Positions 34,177-45,979 of a DNA stretch of 64,000 nucleotides are shown in pieces (positions within the stretch are counted from its first letter, which is position 1; every line of letters starts with the position of its first letter). The notes under the pieces are model-generated. The model made no database searches, was not told the DNA's origin, and saw only the letters and a program-made list of their open reading frames with translations. The DNA comes from Apoderus coryli. Its lineage: Eukaryota > Arthropoda > Insecta > Coleoptera > Attelabidae. Position numbers and translations under genes: made by a program. The stretch spans positions 19,809,830-19,873,829 of the forward strand of contig OU452204.1 of NCBI GenBank assembly GCA_911728435.2. The letters run 5' to 3'.

Positions 34177-34330
34177 ATAGCCTTGTTCGCGGAGGCAGTT
34201 CCGAACTAGTTCAGAACACTTTCAAAAGCGCACTCCAAGATTTTGTTGTGCTGTCTAAACCAAATATCGTGTTGTGCGTTTATGAAAGCGTTCTGAACTA
34301 GTTCGGAACTGCCTCCGCGAACAAGGCTAT
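34177..34330. repeat. Long near-perfect hairpin
   Basis: Arms of 41 bp pair perfectly (ATAGCCTTGTTCGCGGAGGC at the left end, complement at the right). After one mismatched stretch they pair for about 16 more bases around AAGCGCAC. The loop is about 40 nt. GC content is far above its surroundings. No coding content; probably a small fold-back element. Confidence 0.85.
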
Positions 34331-34334
34331 AGAC

Positions 34335-35055
34335 AGCGATACAGTGACAGCAGACAGGGTGACCCACGGTGGATGGCGTATTAGACGTTTCCGGAGAACT
34401 AAATGTCGGATCATATTGAAAATTTGGCAACCGTTATAAAATACTATGATCTACAATGGCAACATTGCGTTTCAAAGGGAACTCCTATAACATTTTTGGA
34501 TCTGACAAATCGTCATGTAATTATATGAGCAACTTAATACTTCCCTATACCTATAGCCCACTACTACTAAAACCGTTTAAAGTTTGTCGACTTATGAAGT
34601 CGAAAACTTGAAGAGCTAGTTATAGAGAATGTATAGTCTAAAAGCTAATTTTCTAAGATTTTCAAATCCGTATTAATACATAGGGTGTTCCATTTAAAAC
34701 AACAATTAAGTTTGGGACAACCCTGTATACTTAAACTTAGAAGTGACCAAAAGATCAAATACCTAGATGAATTGTTCACTCAAGGCCCAAATTTCAGCTG
34801 AAAATATGTTGGAAGTCCTTTTTCGTTAAAATAAAATTGAAATCAACCAATTTTTCGTATCTAGTTACAAAAGTTGTTTTAACAAACTTTTGGACTAGAT
34901 AAACTCATACTAAACTTAAGGAAGTATTAAAGCAAAGCAAACTGGTCTTTCTTTTTCATTTATATTGGCGGCCCTCGTAATCAGAAAAACAGACTAGACT
35001 TATTCAGGTAAGTATGAATATAAATTCAACTGTTTTTCAAAACAAAACTTATATT
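34335..35055. other. Gene-free DNA with one module
   Basis: A shortened module in reverse orientation lies at 34677-34727 (TAGGGTGTTCCATTTAAA ... GGGACAACCCTGTA). Nothing else recognised. Confidence 0.5.
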
Positions 35056-35061
35056 AAACTA

Positions 35062-35067
35062 TTTATT
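35062..35067 (-). promoter_or_regulatory. Poly(A) signal of the SLC17-like gene
   Basis: AATAAA on the minus strand, 47 bases after the stop codon at 35115-35117. Confidence 0.6.
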
Positions 35068-35114
35068 TACAATACTAATATCACTCATAAAAAAATAGTA
35101 GTAGGACATAAAAC

Positions 35115-38100
35115 TTAGGTTACAGTTTTCTTAGTTTCATTTATCGAATCGAAAGCTATATTATCAATACCCTCCACTGTAGCCTTATCCTCGCTTTGTT
35201 TGTTTTTACCATTCCACGGCTGAACATCAGCACTACCAAAGAACCAGAAAAGAATTCCGCATCCAATATATACGGATGCACCAATGTAGAAAATTTTATG
35301 CCATTCCTCCATTCCATTCTAAAAAAACAAGACAAAGAAAATTAAATTAAAAAAATATACACAGGACAGTAATTTGTCATCTTTAGTTAGTTATTGAGTC
35401 AGCTAGTCTGAAGCAGATTGGTCTTTAGCCAAGACAACTGCCTGAAGGATCAAGTAATTCACAGGTCTCTTTTGGAGGTACACGATATTTTTTTATGACT
35501 TGTTTTTTTCGTACTGATTCATGCAACTGTCATCGAACTCTTAAGTAGTACTGCAAGACTGGCACTGTTCCTTTTTAAGCTTGGAAGGTTGGCCGCCAAA
35601 CCGATTAGCATTGCTTAATTCGACCAAAGAATCTGTTGTCTTCTCTACGGCCTCTTTTAAATTGCTTCAGTAACTTTTGGTCATGAAGCAGCATCAGAGA
35701 AGCTTTATCCAACCCATGTCAAAATACATTGCCATTGTATCCATCCCTGTTTTATGGAGTAAGCTGTTCGTAAGATATCGAAGATTCAGCAGGATAACCA
35801 TAAAGAATGTCTCAAATTCAATTGTAAAAGATCTTTATTTAAAGAATATAAGGACGCCTGGGTTAGTAAAATTGTGCTTACATGCTCTGACGTCATATAT
35901 CCAACAATCAAAGGACTAATAAATCCAGTTGTGCTTCCAATACAATTAGCAATACCATACAATGTTCCTGCAAAGTTTGGTGCTAAATCTTGTGAGTTAG
36001 CTAAGTTTGTTAAAGTTGAGGATCCATTGGAACCTAATGACAGCGTTATTAAAGCAATAGCCCAGTTCACATGACAACCGGTCATAGTTTGTACGAAAAG
36101 TAGGACTCCTGGAAGGATATGAGCTGAAATTTTATAAATTTAATACACAATCAGTTGATACGTACTTTGTCAACTTACAAAATATTATAAAAAACTTTCG
36201 TATGCTAGTTTTGGTCATAAGATTTCTTCTTAGAATAAAATCACCAACAGCTCCAAATATGAAACCACTAATCATTCTGGCCAGGTATGGTAAAGAAGCA
36301 AGTATTCCTGTATGGCCTAGGTTGAATCCCAAGACAGTTGCCATAAAGTTCGGACCTGCCGTCATAAGGAAGAATAGTCCCCATAAATTACCAAAATGTA
36401 GTATATTTAATGCCCAGCATGGGACTGATAGAGCGATATCTTTGTATGGAGCGATTTTCTAAAAGGGAAACGTAAATTAGTAATAATTGACATTAACAAA
36501 TTTGTTAATGAAAAAAAGTAACCGGAATAAGGCAAGGCACAAATATTAGCTTCGTTTGCAGATGTTGGAAGCTCATTTTTGAGAGTCACGAAGGGAATGA
36601 CGAAACCATTAGTGATCACATCTACAAAACAAGGCAGATGTCACCAGTTCTGATCAATTCGCTCATCCCAGAGGTTTAAAGCATAAATGGTGATCATCCA
36701 AGAGCAAGAGTATGAATTACTCAGAACTCAGAACAAACCGACTCTCTAAGAGTTAATTTCCGGGTACTTTTTTTTATCACAAATAAACATGGAACATTAC
36801 TTTTTCTTTAGACAAGTTTGCAGCTAAGCTATTCGTGATATAACTTCGCTCTTCCTCAGTGATTCTCGGATGCGATTCCGGAGAATCAGCCACGAAATAT
36901 ATCCATGCAAATATCCATACCAATACAATGATTCCAGTTATGTAGAATCCCCAAATCCATCCAATTGTCTCAATGACTGCACCCAACATAGGCCATGTTA
37001 CAATGGTTCCCAAAGAACCGCCTAGTAAAGCACCAATAAATTTTCCTTTCTCATCCGGAGGTGCCCAACGGGACACTAGGCAGTGGCAACAGGGAAACAC
37101 CACTCCCTAAAATGCTCTATTTTACAGTGAAATTGCTTTTTAAAATAAAATATCGTTATGAAACATTTAATTATAAATTGTTAGTTGGAATGAAATAGAA
37201 CAGTGAGTCGCCATTTACGGTGTTATTGAACTGAGTGTTTTTGACGAAGCTTTTAAGCTTGCATTGGCGATTGGCCAACTAATCAGTGCTTTGCTATTAA
37301 CAGTAGGTATAGAGCTGGCTTTTAGCAAAATGTTAATACAGGAAATCACAGTAAGCTATCTATTAATTGTTCTTGAAATGACTCTGCGATTCCCTATTAA
37401 TACGTAGGAAAAGCATCGAGTGTCTTTAGTACGAGGACGATGTGAAAAGTAAAGGACAACGTCTTCGTTAGCATCAAATCCAGAATGGGAAGCGTTATTA
37501 TTGTCTCAAATTGCAGACACCCACTTTTCATTGATGAACCTAATTCTGCATTCATTTGATGTGGGCTGGGCAGGAATAGTGCCAGAAACGTGTGACTTAT
37601 CCTCGTACATTTCATTAATAATTATTTCAAATAATAAAATAAATTTTAAAGAAAACTCAATACTTACTCCTAACAATCCAATCAAAAATCTTCCCACGAT
37701 TAAAGCATAAGGACTCCAGCTTGCAGTGAGTGGTCCTAAGATTGTGAGGATACCAGACAATCCAAATGATATAAGTGTCAATTTAGTAGGGCCGAATTTT
37801 TCAGCTAATCCACCACCAATTAAGCCGCTGATGCAAAATCCCCAGAAATAGGCACCTAGGATGAGGCCTTGTAATTTTGAGTCCCAGTCGTATCTGACAC
37901 CATACTAAATACATTGAAACAACAGCTATAGTGGGCAGATAAACTTAAGTACATCTTATTGCTATTTTACTATAAGGATTAATGGATAATGGATAGTGTT
38001 TTGATAATAACTTATCATCAAATAAACTTTAAAATGATATTGAAAACACTCAGAGACTTCTCGAAAGCATTGGATCAGAGTGACCATAGTATTTCTTAAA

Positions 38101-39101
38101 TGAACTTCCGAATATAGGTTTAACAAGGATTTACATCAATTTTTTTTCACCTATGTCTTTCTAATAAGTGCTAATTTGTTTATTATAAGATTTAGACATT
38201 TTTATATAAATCATCATCTCTGTGCTGTTGTACGGAGCTGAAGTCTGGACGCTGAAAGCTGCCACAATCAACCGTCTAGATGCATTTGGAATGTGGTTAC
38301 ACAGACAAAAGCTAAGAATACCAAAGGTGGCTTTACAAAGAATTGAAGCAGTCTTAGCCACGGCAAATACAGTTCGTGAATTTTTAACAACAGTTAAATG
38401 CCAAAAACTGGCATACCTTGGTCATGTTCTCAGATGGAATCGTTACGGGATCGTACAGCTAGGGGTGTAGGATGAAAATAAACCTCCTGGTTTAAGAACA
38501 TCCGGGAATGGACAGGTATACATAGCGTTGAACAATTGTTTAGAGTGACTGAAAGGATCAGCTCACCATCGTGATTGCCAACGTCAGGGAGACCTGACAG
38601 GGTACAATCAGAAGAAGAAGAAATCATCATATGTGTTTCCTCAGAGGTCCTTTTTGGGTCTTCTTCTTTTAACGTTTCAACGACACATATTTTGTAGATT
38701 TTTTTTTGCAAAGGGTTCGTTCGACCTACGTCCCCGGTTTCACTGCAACCTCATGGACTTATAGTGAAAAGCCACAACAACCCTGTTATTTTGTAGATAA
38801 TTTTGTTCATCATCACTTTTCTGAGAGATTTCGATCGCCGCAGTTAATAGTAAGACACTGTATGATTTCTAAGATTTGCTTACATCGTCTAATTTGGAAG
38901 CATGTGATTCAGATTGTGTACTGTTGTGTGAAATATTACTGTCCATTTTATGTGCTGTGCATTCAGGTATAGCCACGTCAGACGTTTCATCACCAACCAT
39001 TGCCAGGATCAGTATTGATAAATTTATTCGTATCATGTAAAGTACAAACGTGCACGTGAATAACATCAGCCATATTAGACTTCTTGTTGGAACTGCAGGA
39101 A
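35115..39101 (-). CDS. SLC17-family (sialin / phosphate cotransporter-like) MFS transporter
   Basis: Six exons on the minus strand: 39101-38884, 37904-37668, 37106-36801, 36458-36179, 36123-35882 and 35318-35115. All have GT-AG borders and consistent phases and together encode about 495 residues, close to the full family length. Exon 1 here begins inside a split codon, so a short first exon with the ATG is missing. The first shown exon has a membrane segment (RSLIWLMLFTCTFVLYMIR) and a hydrophilic loop with two N-glycosylation sequons (NIS, NST), as in SLC17 proteins. FWGFCISGLIGGGLAEKFG, RWAPPDEKGKFIGALLGGSLG and SPESHPRITEEERSYI are family-typical. The end is a cytosolic tail after FFGSADVQPWN. 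SLC17 proteins carry organic anions or phosphate driven by Na+ or H+; the substrate is not deducible. The largest intron (37905-38883) holds three LINE fragments. Confidence 0.9.
38040..38130 (+). mobile_element. Tiny LINE reverse transcriptase fragment
   Basis: Reads LRDFSKALDQSDHSIS, the palm A motif region, within an SLC17-gene intron; truncated at both ends. Confidence 0.45.
38218..38615 (+). mobile_element. RTE-like LINE 3' end in an SLC17-gene intron
   Basis: The C-terminal end of an endonuclease/reverse transcriptase protein: LLYGAEVWTLKAATINRLDAF, then LRIPKVALQ and AYLGHVLRWNRYGI, a pattern shared with the RTE-like copy at 43590-44770. The frame breaks at 38468, but downstream text (REWTGIHSVEQLFRV) still resembles the protein. 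The 3' end is an AGAAGAAGAAG tail near 38605-38615. Confidence 0.72.
38699..38780 (-). mobile_element. 3' terminal stub of the RNase H LINE family
   Basis: Poly(A), seen as T at 38699-38707, followed by about 70 bases matching the 3' untranslated region at 5837-5905: both contain CCCCGGTTTCACTGCA and a CCTCATGG(A/G)CTTAT(A/T)GTGAAAA block. A second member of that family, truncated almost at its 3' end. Confidence 0.75.
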
Positions 39102-39109
39102 CTAAAAAA

Positions 39110-39735
39110 TAAATAAATACATTTTTCAGAAAAACTAGTGAAGGCAATTGTGTTTCACTTTGTTTAGCTAAAGCTATTCAATGCAACGTTTCCTGTGCGG
39201 TGGTTTGGGCAACTGCAAGATCTTTCCCTATGGGGACATTTAAAGACCAAAATGCAACACTGCTGATTTCTATCCAGTTCAATCGGCTTTTTGGATTTGA
39301 TTCCGATGCCCTAATGAACCCGGGTTGGAGTATTCCTCCGGTACGATTTTAATTATTCAATGTTCCATTTAAGTAATTCCTGCAGCACATGGTCCTTTGT
39401 AATGTCAAAGATAGGTTCCGTACCACAGAACGAACGAAGTGTTGGCCCCCTCTTTTGCAAGTTGGTAGCTTCGACGTGGTTGCCAGACATAATATCAATG
39501 TGACTTTCCCGGATGCTTCTCTGCAAGCATTCTTGATCACAGCAGTTAATAGCGGTGACCTCTGCCTGGAATAGTGTGGGACTTTTGGCAAGGGATATAC
39601 CCCTATGCCAGTTTTCTCTTCTGTTACTTTTATTCCGTTTCTATACCATACGGATATGGTCTGTACGAACCTCTGCACCCATTTTCCATGTTTGGCAGTT
39701 TTAATGACAACTTGGAATGGAATTACAAAATCATG
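39110..39735. other. 5' region of the SLC17-like gene
   Basis: The missing first exon should lie here or beyond, but no convincing ATG exon with a compatible phase-1 donor was identified. Confidence 0.4.
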
Positions 39736-39739
39736 AATA

Positions 39740-41134
39740 CGGGTGAGACTGTTTTGCTGACGCTTTTGGACTATTCCAAGGCATTTGATAAGATCAGTCA
39801 TGACATCTTACTTGCCATTCTTCAGTTATTCTGGTTTCTCTTTGAGCTCAATCAAAATGTTAAAAAACTACCTCTCCAACCGATTTCAATACGTGGAGAC
39901 AGATCGAGGTTGCTCCACTACAGATCAAGTCTGGCGTGGTGTGCCTCAGGGCTCAATATTAGGACCTCTTCTATTTTGTTTAATATATTTTCGATAATTT
40001 GCTTTATTCTACGCCATACTCTTACGCAGATGATACGGAAATTAAATTTTTAAATAGGGACCTTAAATCACTTGTACAGGCTTCAGAGAAACACCATTTA
40101 AGCATAAATCCCTCTAAATCGAATGTTCTTGTGTTTGGTAAGGATCAAAAGGACGTGGAAGAAAGAATGATAATTTCAGTTAACGATGTCACCGTACGTT
40201 TCACTAATGCAGCAAAAAATTTGGGTGTAAAGCTTGACAATGAGTTGAGGTTTACCAGACATGTTACTAAATGTATTGGCCGAGGTTATGCTAGTTTGAA
40301 ATTATTGTACCCACACAGGCACATCTTGTCCACCGATTTAAAGATCCGTTTAACTGACATGCTTGTATTAAGCTTCCTGTATTTTTGTGACCCGTTGTAT
40401 GGTCCGTGCCTATTACAAATAGATAAAGATCGTATACAGAGGTTACAGAAGTCGTGCCTCAGGTATATTTATGGGATCAGAAAGTTTGAACCGGTAAGTT
40501 ACAAATTAAGAGAGGCTGGCTGGCTCTCAATGGAAGAGAGAAGACTTCTTCATGCATCTTGTCTTTATCACTCGGTAATTTTATACAAGCACCCGCCATA
40601 CCTCTACCATAAAATAACCTACAGGTCTGACGTTCACAATTTAAACCTCAGACATAGAGCTTTACTTTCACCTCCACATCATCAAACAACTATTTTTGAA
40701 CGGTCCTTTTCATATAATATTTACCTGATATATAATGACATACCTTCCCATTTTAAAACATTAAGTGTATCTCAGTTTAAAAAACATTATAACCGTTTTT
40801 ATTCTCTAGCCCCTGAGTCTCTGCAGAATCAATCCCAATACAAAAAAAAATACCTTCCTTCCATTTTTCTTTTTCTTTGTTTCTTCTCTCACTGTAACTT
40901 TTTTTTTCTTTCTCCACCTTCTTAGCTTATACGTTTGTATTGTATATATTGTTGTTATTATACTTGTAGGGTCTAAAAAATTTATGTAAGTTTTTACTGT
41001 CTTTTGGATCCTTTTTGTAGTCTTCAGTTTAAAATTTAGTTTTATTATATTTTTTCTTTTGTTTCTGTAACATAAGTTATGTGCTATAATTCTGATTGGG
41101 ACTACAAATAAATTATTATTATTATTATTATTAT
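39740..41134 (+). mobile_element. CR1/jockey-like LINE, 5'-truncated
   Basis: Plus-strand reverse transcriptase: LDYSKAFDKISHDIL, LSNRFQYV, RGVPQGSILGPLLF and the catalytic SYADDTEIKF, with frameshifts near 39800 and 39990. From 39999 to 40925 one frame stays open for 308 codons, covering the thumb and C-terminal domain (NLGVKLDNELRF, LYPHRHILS, HNLNLRHRALLSPPHH, FKTLSVSQFKKHY). The 3' end has AATAAA and a (TTA)n tail at 41108-41132. It is the best preserved member of a family also seen at 12667, 28990 and 52133-53515. The first part of the reverse transcriptase and the endonuclease are missing. Confidence 0.87.
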
Positions 41135-41139
41135 GTTTG

Positions 41140-42195
41140 CGTGTAAGGCATCCTTCGGTTTTCTCCTCAATATAATGGATTCAAGATTTCCATATGCCTG
41201 TGCTAACTTGCTGCCTCTTTCTTGACATGAATTGGCAGTGGAGTTAACTGCTGCTGCATGGCAAGTTTGCCTCGCCATTGCTTTTCCCAGACAGGCAAAC
41301 CGTTGGAATTTTTGTAAACAGTTATGTCACAAGAAAATATGTATAATCGAACTATAGCGCTTGACATTGATTGTAATGCCAGCTTAGTTTTGAAGCGCGC
41401 CAATCTCACCAGATCAAAATCCAGTAACTTTCTCCTAATTCACCATGTTGAAGTTGTGGGAGGGCCACGTTTTTGTGAACTACAAGAAATTGCTTCAGAT
41501 TCTGCTGTACATACACTCTCGGCAGGTTTTACGTTTTGGCTAGGATTGATTATTTGTTCAACTCTATAAACTTCAATGTTGATTTGGCATACGCTACTGA
41601 ACAAGTGATCTGACTATAATCTAAACAACTTTGACTTTGCCCATCTGGTAATATAATACAACAATACAGAACTAAAGATTGAATCAGACATTTTCATCTA
41701 GAATAACACTACAACTGCATGGGTAAAAGCTCTGCTATTACATACAAAATTTACCTTTAAATCCTGACATGGAAACCATTTCGAAGAAATTGCATATAGT
41801 TTGTGGATATTATCGTGAAAATAACATCACCGTGATACTTGAATTTCCTGCAATATCAAAACAATGATTTTAATAACATTTATTTGATAATGTGTTGTGA
41901 AAATAACGTATTTTATAATAATTGTAAATGCTGTGTTAATTAAAATAAATTGTATAATAATAATTATTATTGCTTTTGTGAGTTTAAAATAGGTAAGTAA
42001 TTGCGGAAAAATTAATTCGCAGAAATTTCCACCCATTAATTAACCAATTATAAAACTATTATTGTTTAGCAGTAACGAAGATTACATTTACTCGTTTTAG
42101 TTCCTTTGCTATATAAAATGGGCAGAAAAATGGATCAAAGACACTATTTGAAGGTCCACGGAACTTAATCTATTATAGCTTCCACATTACTTATC
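41140..42195. other. Gene-free DNA
   Basis: Short open frames near 41203-41569 on both strands have no recognised content. The rest is AT-rich. Confidence 0.45.
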
Positions 42196-42199
42196 TGGA

Positions 42200-42415
42200 T
42201 TTCTTCAAGTGCTATTCGATAAAGTTAATCACCGGCTACTTGTTCATAAGCTTCATTGGGCTGGTGTCTCTCCATGCTTATTGTGTGGGTTAGAAAGTTA
42301 CTTGGCTGGAAGAACTCAGGTTGTTAGAGTTAATGAGTTTGGCTCTAGTGGTTACTTCTGGTGTTCCGCATGGATCCCATTTGGGTCCTTTATTATTTAG
42401 TTTAATTATAAATCG
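42200..42415 (+). mobile_element. LINE reverse transcriptase fragment
   Basis: Reads FDKVNHRLLVHKLHWAGVSP, then LESYLAGRTQVVRV and, after a frameshift, SGVPHGSHLGPLLFSLIIN: palm A and the GVPQGS-type motif. Both ends are truncated before the catalytic YxDD. Confidence 0.75.
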
Positions 42416-42904
42416 CCGATCTTAAGTGTTATAGGAGAATTGGGTGGCCTTGGGAATATATTTGAACGATTCTTTGAGTTTGGTGTTTTGTCGATCATAT
42501 AGAACGGTCATCGCCAATATACCTTAAGGTGTTGAGTTTGATTAGGATCGGCCTGTTCTGCCATCTTAGGGTTCACTACAAAACTCCCTCAGGTGGAGTA
42601 ATTCATACTCAAACTGTGGCATGGTGAATGTAAGGGTACTTCGCTTGCTGAAGGATTTTTAAAAGACAGCTTAAATCATGAATTAATGTGTTCTGCAGGC
42701 AATACAATTATCACTTGATCATTCTAGAATTTTGTAATTTTATGTATGAACTAGATGCTTAAGCAATAATTTTTAATTTCATATTTTGTTATTTAATAAA
42801 GTTAATTGAATAATTTTTTAATGATATTTTAATAAAGTGAACGTTACTAACTAAGCAAGAACAACAGCGCGATCATGCCACAGCCAAAATTGATTTAAAA
42901 TCAA

Positions 42905-43490
42905 TCGGTCAACAGAGACAGCTCTGAGTCAGGCTTTTAGTCACTTGTTTCATGTCTTTAATAACGGGCAAATGGTGCTTGGCCTTATCTTTGATTGAAG
43001 CAAAGCTTTTGATACAATCGATCACAAGCGATGGTGCGAACACAATGGACCAGCACTCAATACATCAAAAATTATCTTTCTCCCGATTTCATGTCATTGA
43101 CAGAAGTTATTTAATAAGAGCCAAAAATAAATCTATTGAACAGGTCAGTAGCACCAAATTCTTAGGAATATATACAGACAATAAACTGACCTGAAACACG
43201 CATATAGACGCTGCAGTAAAGAGATTATTTAGCTACATATTCCTAATAAAGAACACAACAACAACAACAAAAATACTGTATCGAATGAAGAAGAAATGCT
43301 TAAATTGATATATTTTGGTCTGATTCAGTCTATACTTTGATGTATGGTGTTATATTTTGGAGGGGAGCCAGTGGGTCAATAAGGGTGTTCAGAACTCAAA
43401 AAAGAATCATCAGAGCGATGCAAAGAATCTCTCAAACTACTTCGTGTAAGGATCATTTTAAAAAATTAAAGATAATGACATTCCCTAAAA
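42905..43490 (+). mobile_element. Jockey-like LINE patchwork fragment
   Basis: Pieces of reverse transcriptase in order but with deletions: FNNGQMVLGLIFD then SKAFDTIDH after a TGA, SSTKFLGIYTDNKLT, and YGVIFWRGASGSIRVFRTQKR with the LINE C-terminal RAMQRIS region. The catalytic YADD is absent. An RTE-like LINE begins about 100 bp downstream. Confidence 0.7.
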
Positions 43491-43589
43491 ACAAAAATAA
43501 CTTGGTATTACCATTCTCCAGAGGTGATAAATTTTTTAATAAAATTTTAAAAATCCAAAAGTTCCAGATCATTAGAGCTTTACCAATCA

Positions 43590-44770
43590 CGAGAACAGGC
43601 AGGTTTCAGGTCTGGGTATGGCACGAACGATTATTTACTTGTAATAAAAAACCTAATTGAAAAATGTGCCAGATATAACAAACCCTTGGTATTGATATTG
43701 GTGGACTATGAAAAAGCTTTTGACACAATAAACCAGCAAAAAATGTTAGAAGCTTTAAGAGAATGCCGAATAGATCACCATTACACAAATATAATTAAAA
43801 ATATATACAAAAATGCTACAGCTAGTGTGAAAATCGGAGACCAACAAACAAATTAATTCCCCATACGACGTGGTGTCCGACAGGGAGACACCATATCGCC
43901 AAAGCTGTTTACTACCCTGCTAGAGTATACATGTAAAAGGGCAAACCTGGATGAGAAGGGTATAAATATAAATGGAGAAACGCTTAGCCACCTGATATTT
44001 GCTGACGATATGGTATTGATAGCTGACCGAATGGACGAAGCCAAAATTCTATTGGACAGGCTCTACCATTCTTCCCTGGAGGTCGGACTAAGGATGAATA
44101 TGGCCAAAACAGAAATCATGACAAACCTCGTGCTAAGCGAAAATATAACTGTGGCTGGAAATGAAATAGACCAAACTACGACATACAAATATTTGGGACA
44201 CGAGATTTGCATAGGTAAAGACAACCAAACTACAGAACTTAATCGCCGCATAAGACTAACCTGGGTGGCCTTCGGAAAATTGAACTATGTATTCAAATCA
44301 GACCTTCCAATGTGCCTTAAGGGAAAGACTTTTAATCAATGCCTATTGCCCGTGTTGACCTACGGAGCTGAGACATTAACGCTGACCAGAAGAACTATAC
44401 ACAAAATCCGTGTGGCACAGAGGAACGCTCAATGTTGGGCATATCTCTCAGAGATAGAGTCCCAAATCACGAAATACGACGAAGAACAAGGGTGGTAGAT
44501 GCAATAGAGAGAATAACAACTCTTAAATGGAACTGGGCGGGACATGTCGCCAGATTGACGGACAACCGATGGACCGGGCGAATATTGGAGTGGAGACCGA
44601 GGCGGGAAGCCTATCGAAATAGGGACCGTCCTCCAACAAGATGGACCGATGACCTGAAGCGTTGTCAGAGAAACTGGATGCAGGCAGCGCAGGATCGCGA
44701 TACATGGAGAGAGACCTATATCCAGCAGTGGATACAAGAAAGGGTTGACTGATGGTGATGATGATAATAT
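43590..44770 (+). mobile_element. RTE-like LINE, 3' half
   Basis: Plus-strand reverse transcriptase of the RTE kind. AGFRSGYGTNDYLLVIKNLI starts it; LVDYEKAFDTIN is palm A, RRGVRQGDTISPKLFT the next motif and the catalytic Asp pair is in LIFADDMVLI. TYGAETLTLT and GHVARLTDNRWTGRILEWRP mark the C-terminal domain, and the protein ends IQERVD at 44752. A TAA near 43853 and a frameshift near 44440 break it. The 3' tail is a TGATGATGAT repeat (44751-44768). The upstream apurinic endonuclease is missing. Confidence 0.88.
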
Positions 44771-44774
44771 GTGA

Positions 44775-45820
44775 ATTTGATTATTTGTATCATCGCTGAT
44801 TGTGATTGTAATATCGAGGACTTGTGCATCGATCTTTGGTAATATTATTGACTATCCCATAATGTAACATGTCATATTGTACATTGTTATCATTCTGAGG
44901 AGCTAACAATAAATAAAACAATAATGATCAGGCGAAGCTGTTATTTGATCGTACCAACAATATAGTCACACCGTTTTTACAGCTTTTTTAAAGAAACCAT
45001 TTACCAAAATAACTTTCTCAAGACTAGGTAACTTTTGTCGACAACTTCTCGTTAATTACATTTCTACACAACCCGCCATAAATTAATATACAAAACTGTT
45101 TTTATTCACAAGAGCAAAAGTCGTATACTTTTTTATGTTTTGCTTTTTTTTTGTAATGTTTATTTACCACTGAACTAACTTACTTTTACCTTTTGGATTT
45201 TGCTAACGTAACGTTTTTAAAATAATAAATATTTAATTTTTCGTATGCACACAGTTGCACAACAATTTATTCACAAACTTCTATATTATTGATACACATA
45301 TAAAAACTGTACGTAAAAAGTCCGCAGAATGTTGTCAGAAAATGTATTTTACATGGTTGTTTGCACTTGGTAATTGCAAATTAATTAAGAATAAATAAAA
45401 ATGCACAGGATATACCTAAAATGTAACATTGAAAATAAAGGTTAACAGGTTGGATGGGTAATCACGGGACTGAGATTACTGAGTTTCGATTGATACGAGA
45501 AAGGAATTGATGGCCAAAATGTAGTTATTGCAATGAAAATCTGATAAATAATAATTTAAGAGACTTAGAGACAATAGTTGGACATACGGGAGAGCGTTGT
45601 TACTCAATAGAATTTAGTTTAACCTTCTTGGGTGGTGGTGTGCCTTTTTTATGTCAATGTATGGAGTAAATTTTTCTCTTCTTCTTTTCCCTGGTTGCTG
45701 CTATTAACTGTTCCACGGTGGGACCGTAGTTTTTTTTTGCAGTTATATTAACACATATACAGAGTTTCCCAACAAAATCCCCTGTGTGACCTTCAACTTC
45801 TTGCGTCATGGTTATGCCAT
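44775..45820. other. AT-rich DNA without genes
   Basis: Nothing recognised. Confidence 0.5.
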
Positions 45821-45967
45821 TTATGGACTCTTGCTTAAACTCAGATTCATAACAATGCGGGCCAGCACGCCATCCTTGTCTTCACAACAGAGGTCCAAAA
45901 ACGCACGAGAAAGTTCGCCGCGCTGTTCTTTGCGGTGGCTGTGACTTGTTTCTTCTGAAGCCGAACA
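45821..45967 (-). CDS. Unassigned coding-like segment, possible last exon
   Basis: A 48-codon open stretch on the minus strand, ending in TAA at 45821-45823. It begins just after TATAGGAAAG, which could serve as a weak acceptor. The text includes SHSHRKEQRGELSRAFLDLC and DKDGVLARIV, with GC content and codon choice well above the surrounding AT-rich DNA. No family was recognised. It may be a host exon, a captured gene fragment or the remnant of a transposon protein. Confidence 0.3.
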   Translation of the reverse strand, partial: CSASEETSHSHRKEQRGELSRAFLDLCCEDKDGVLARIVMNLSLSKSP

Positions 45968-45979
45968 CTTTCCTATACT

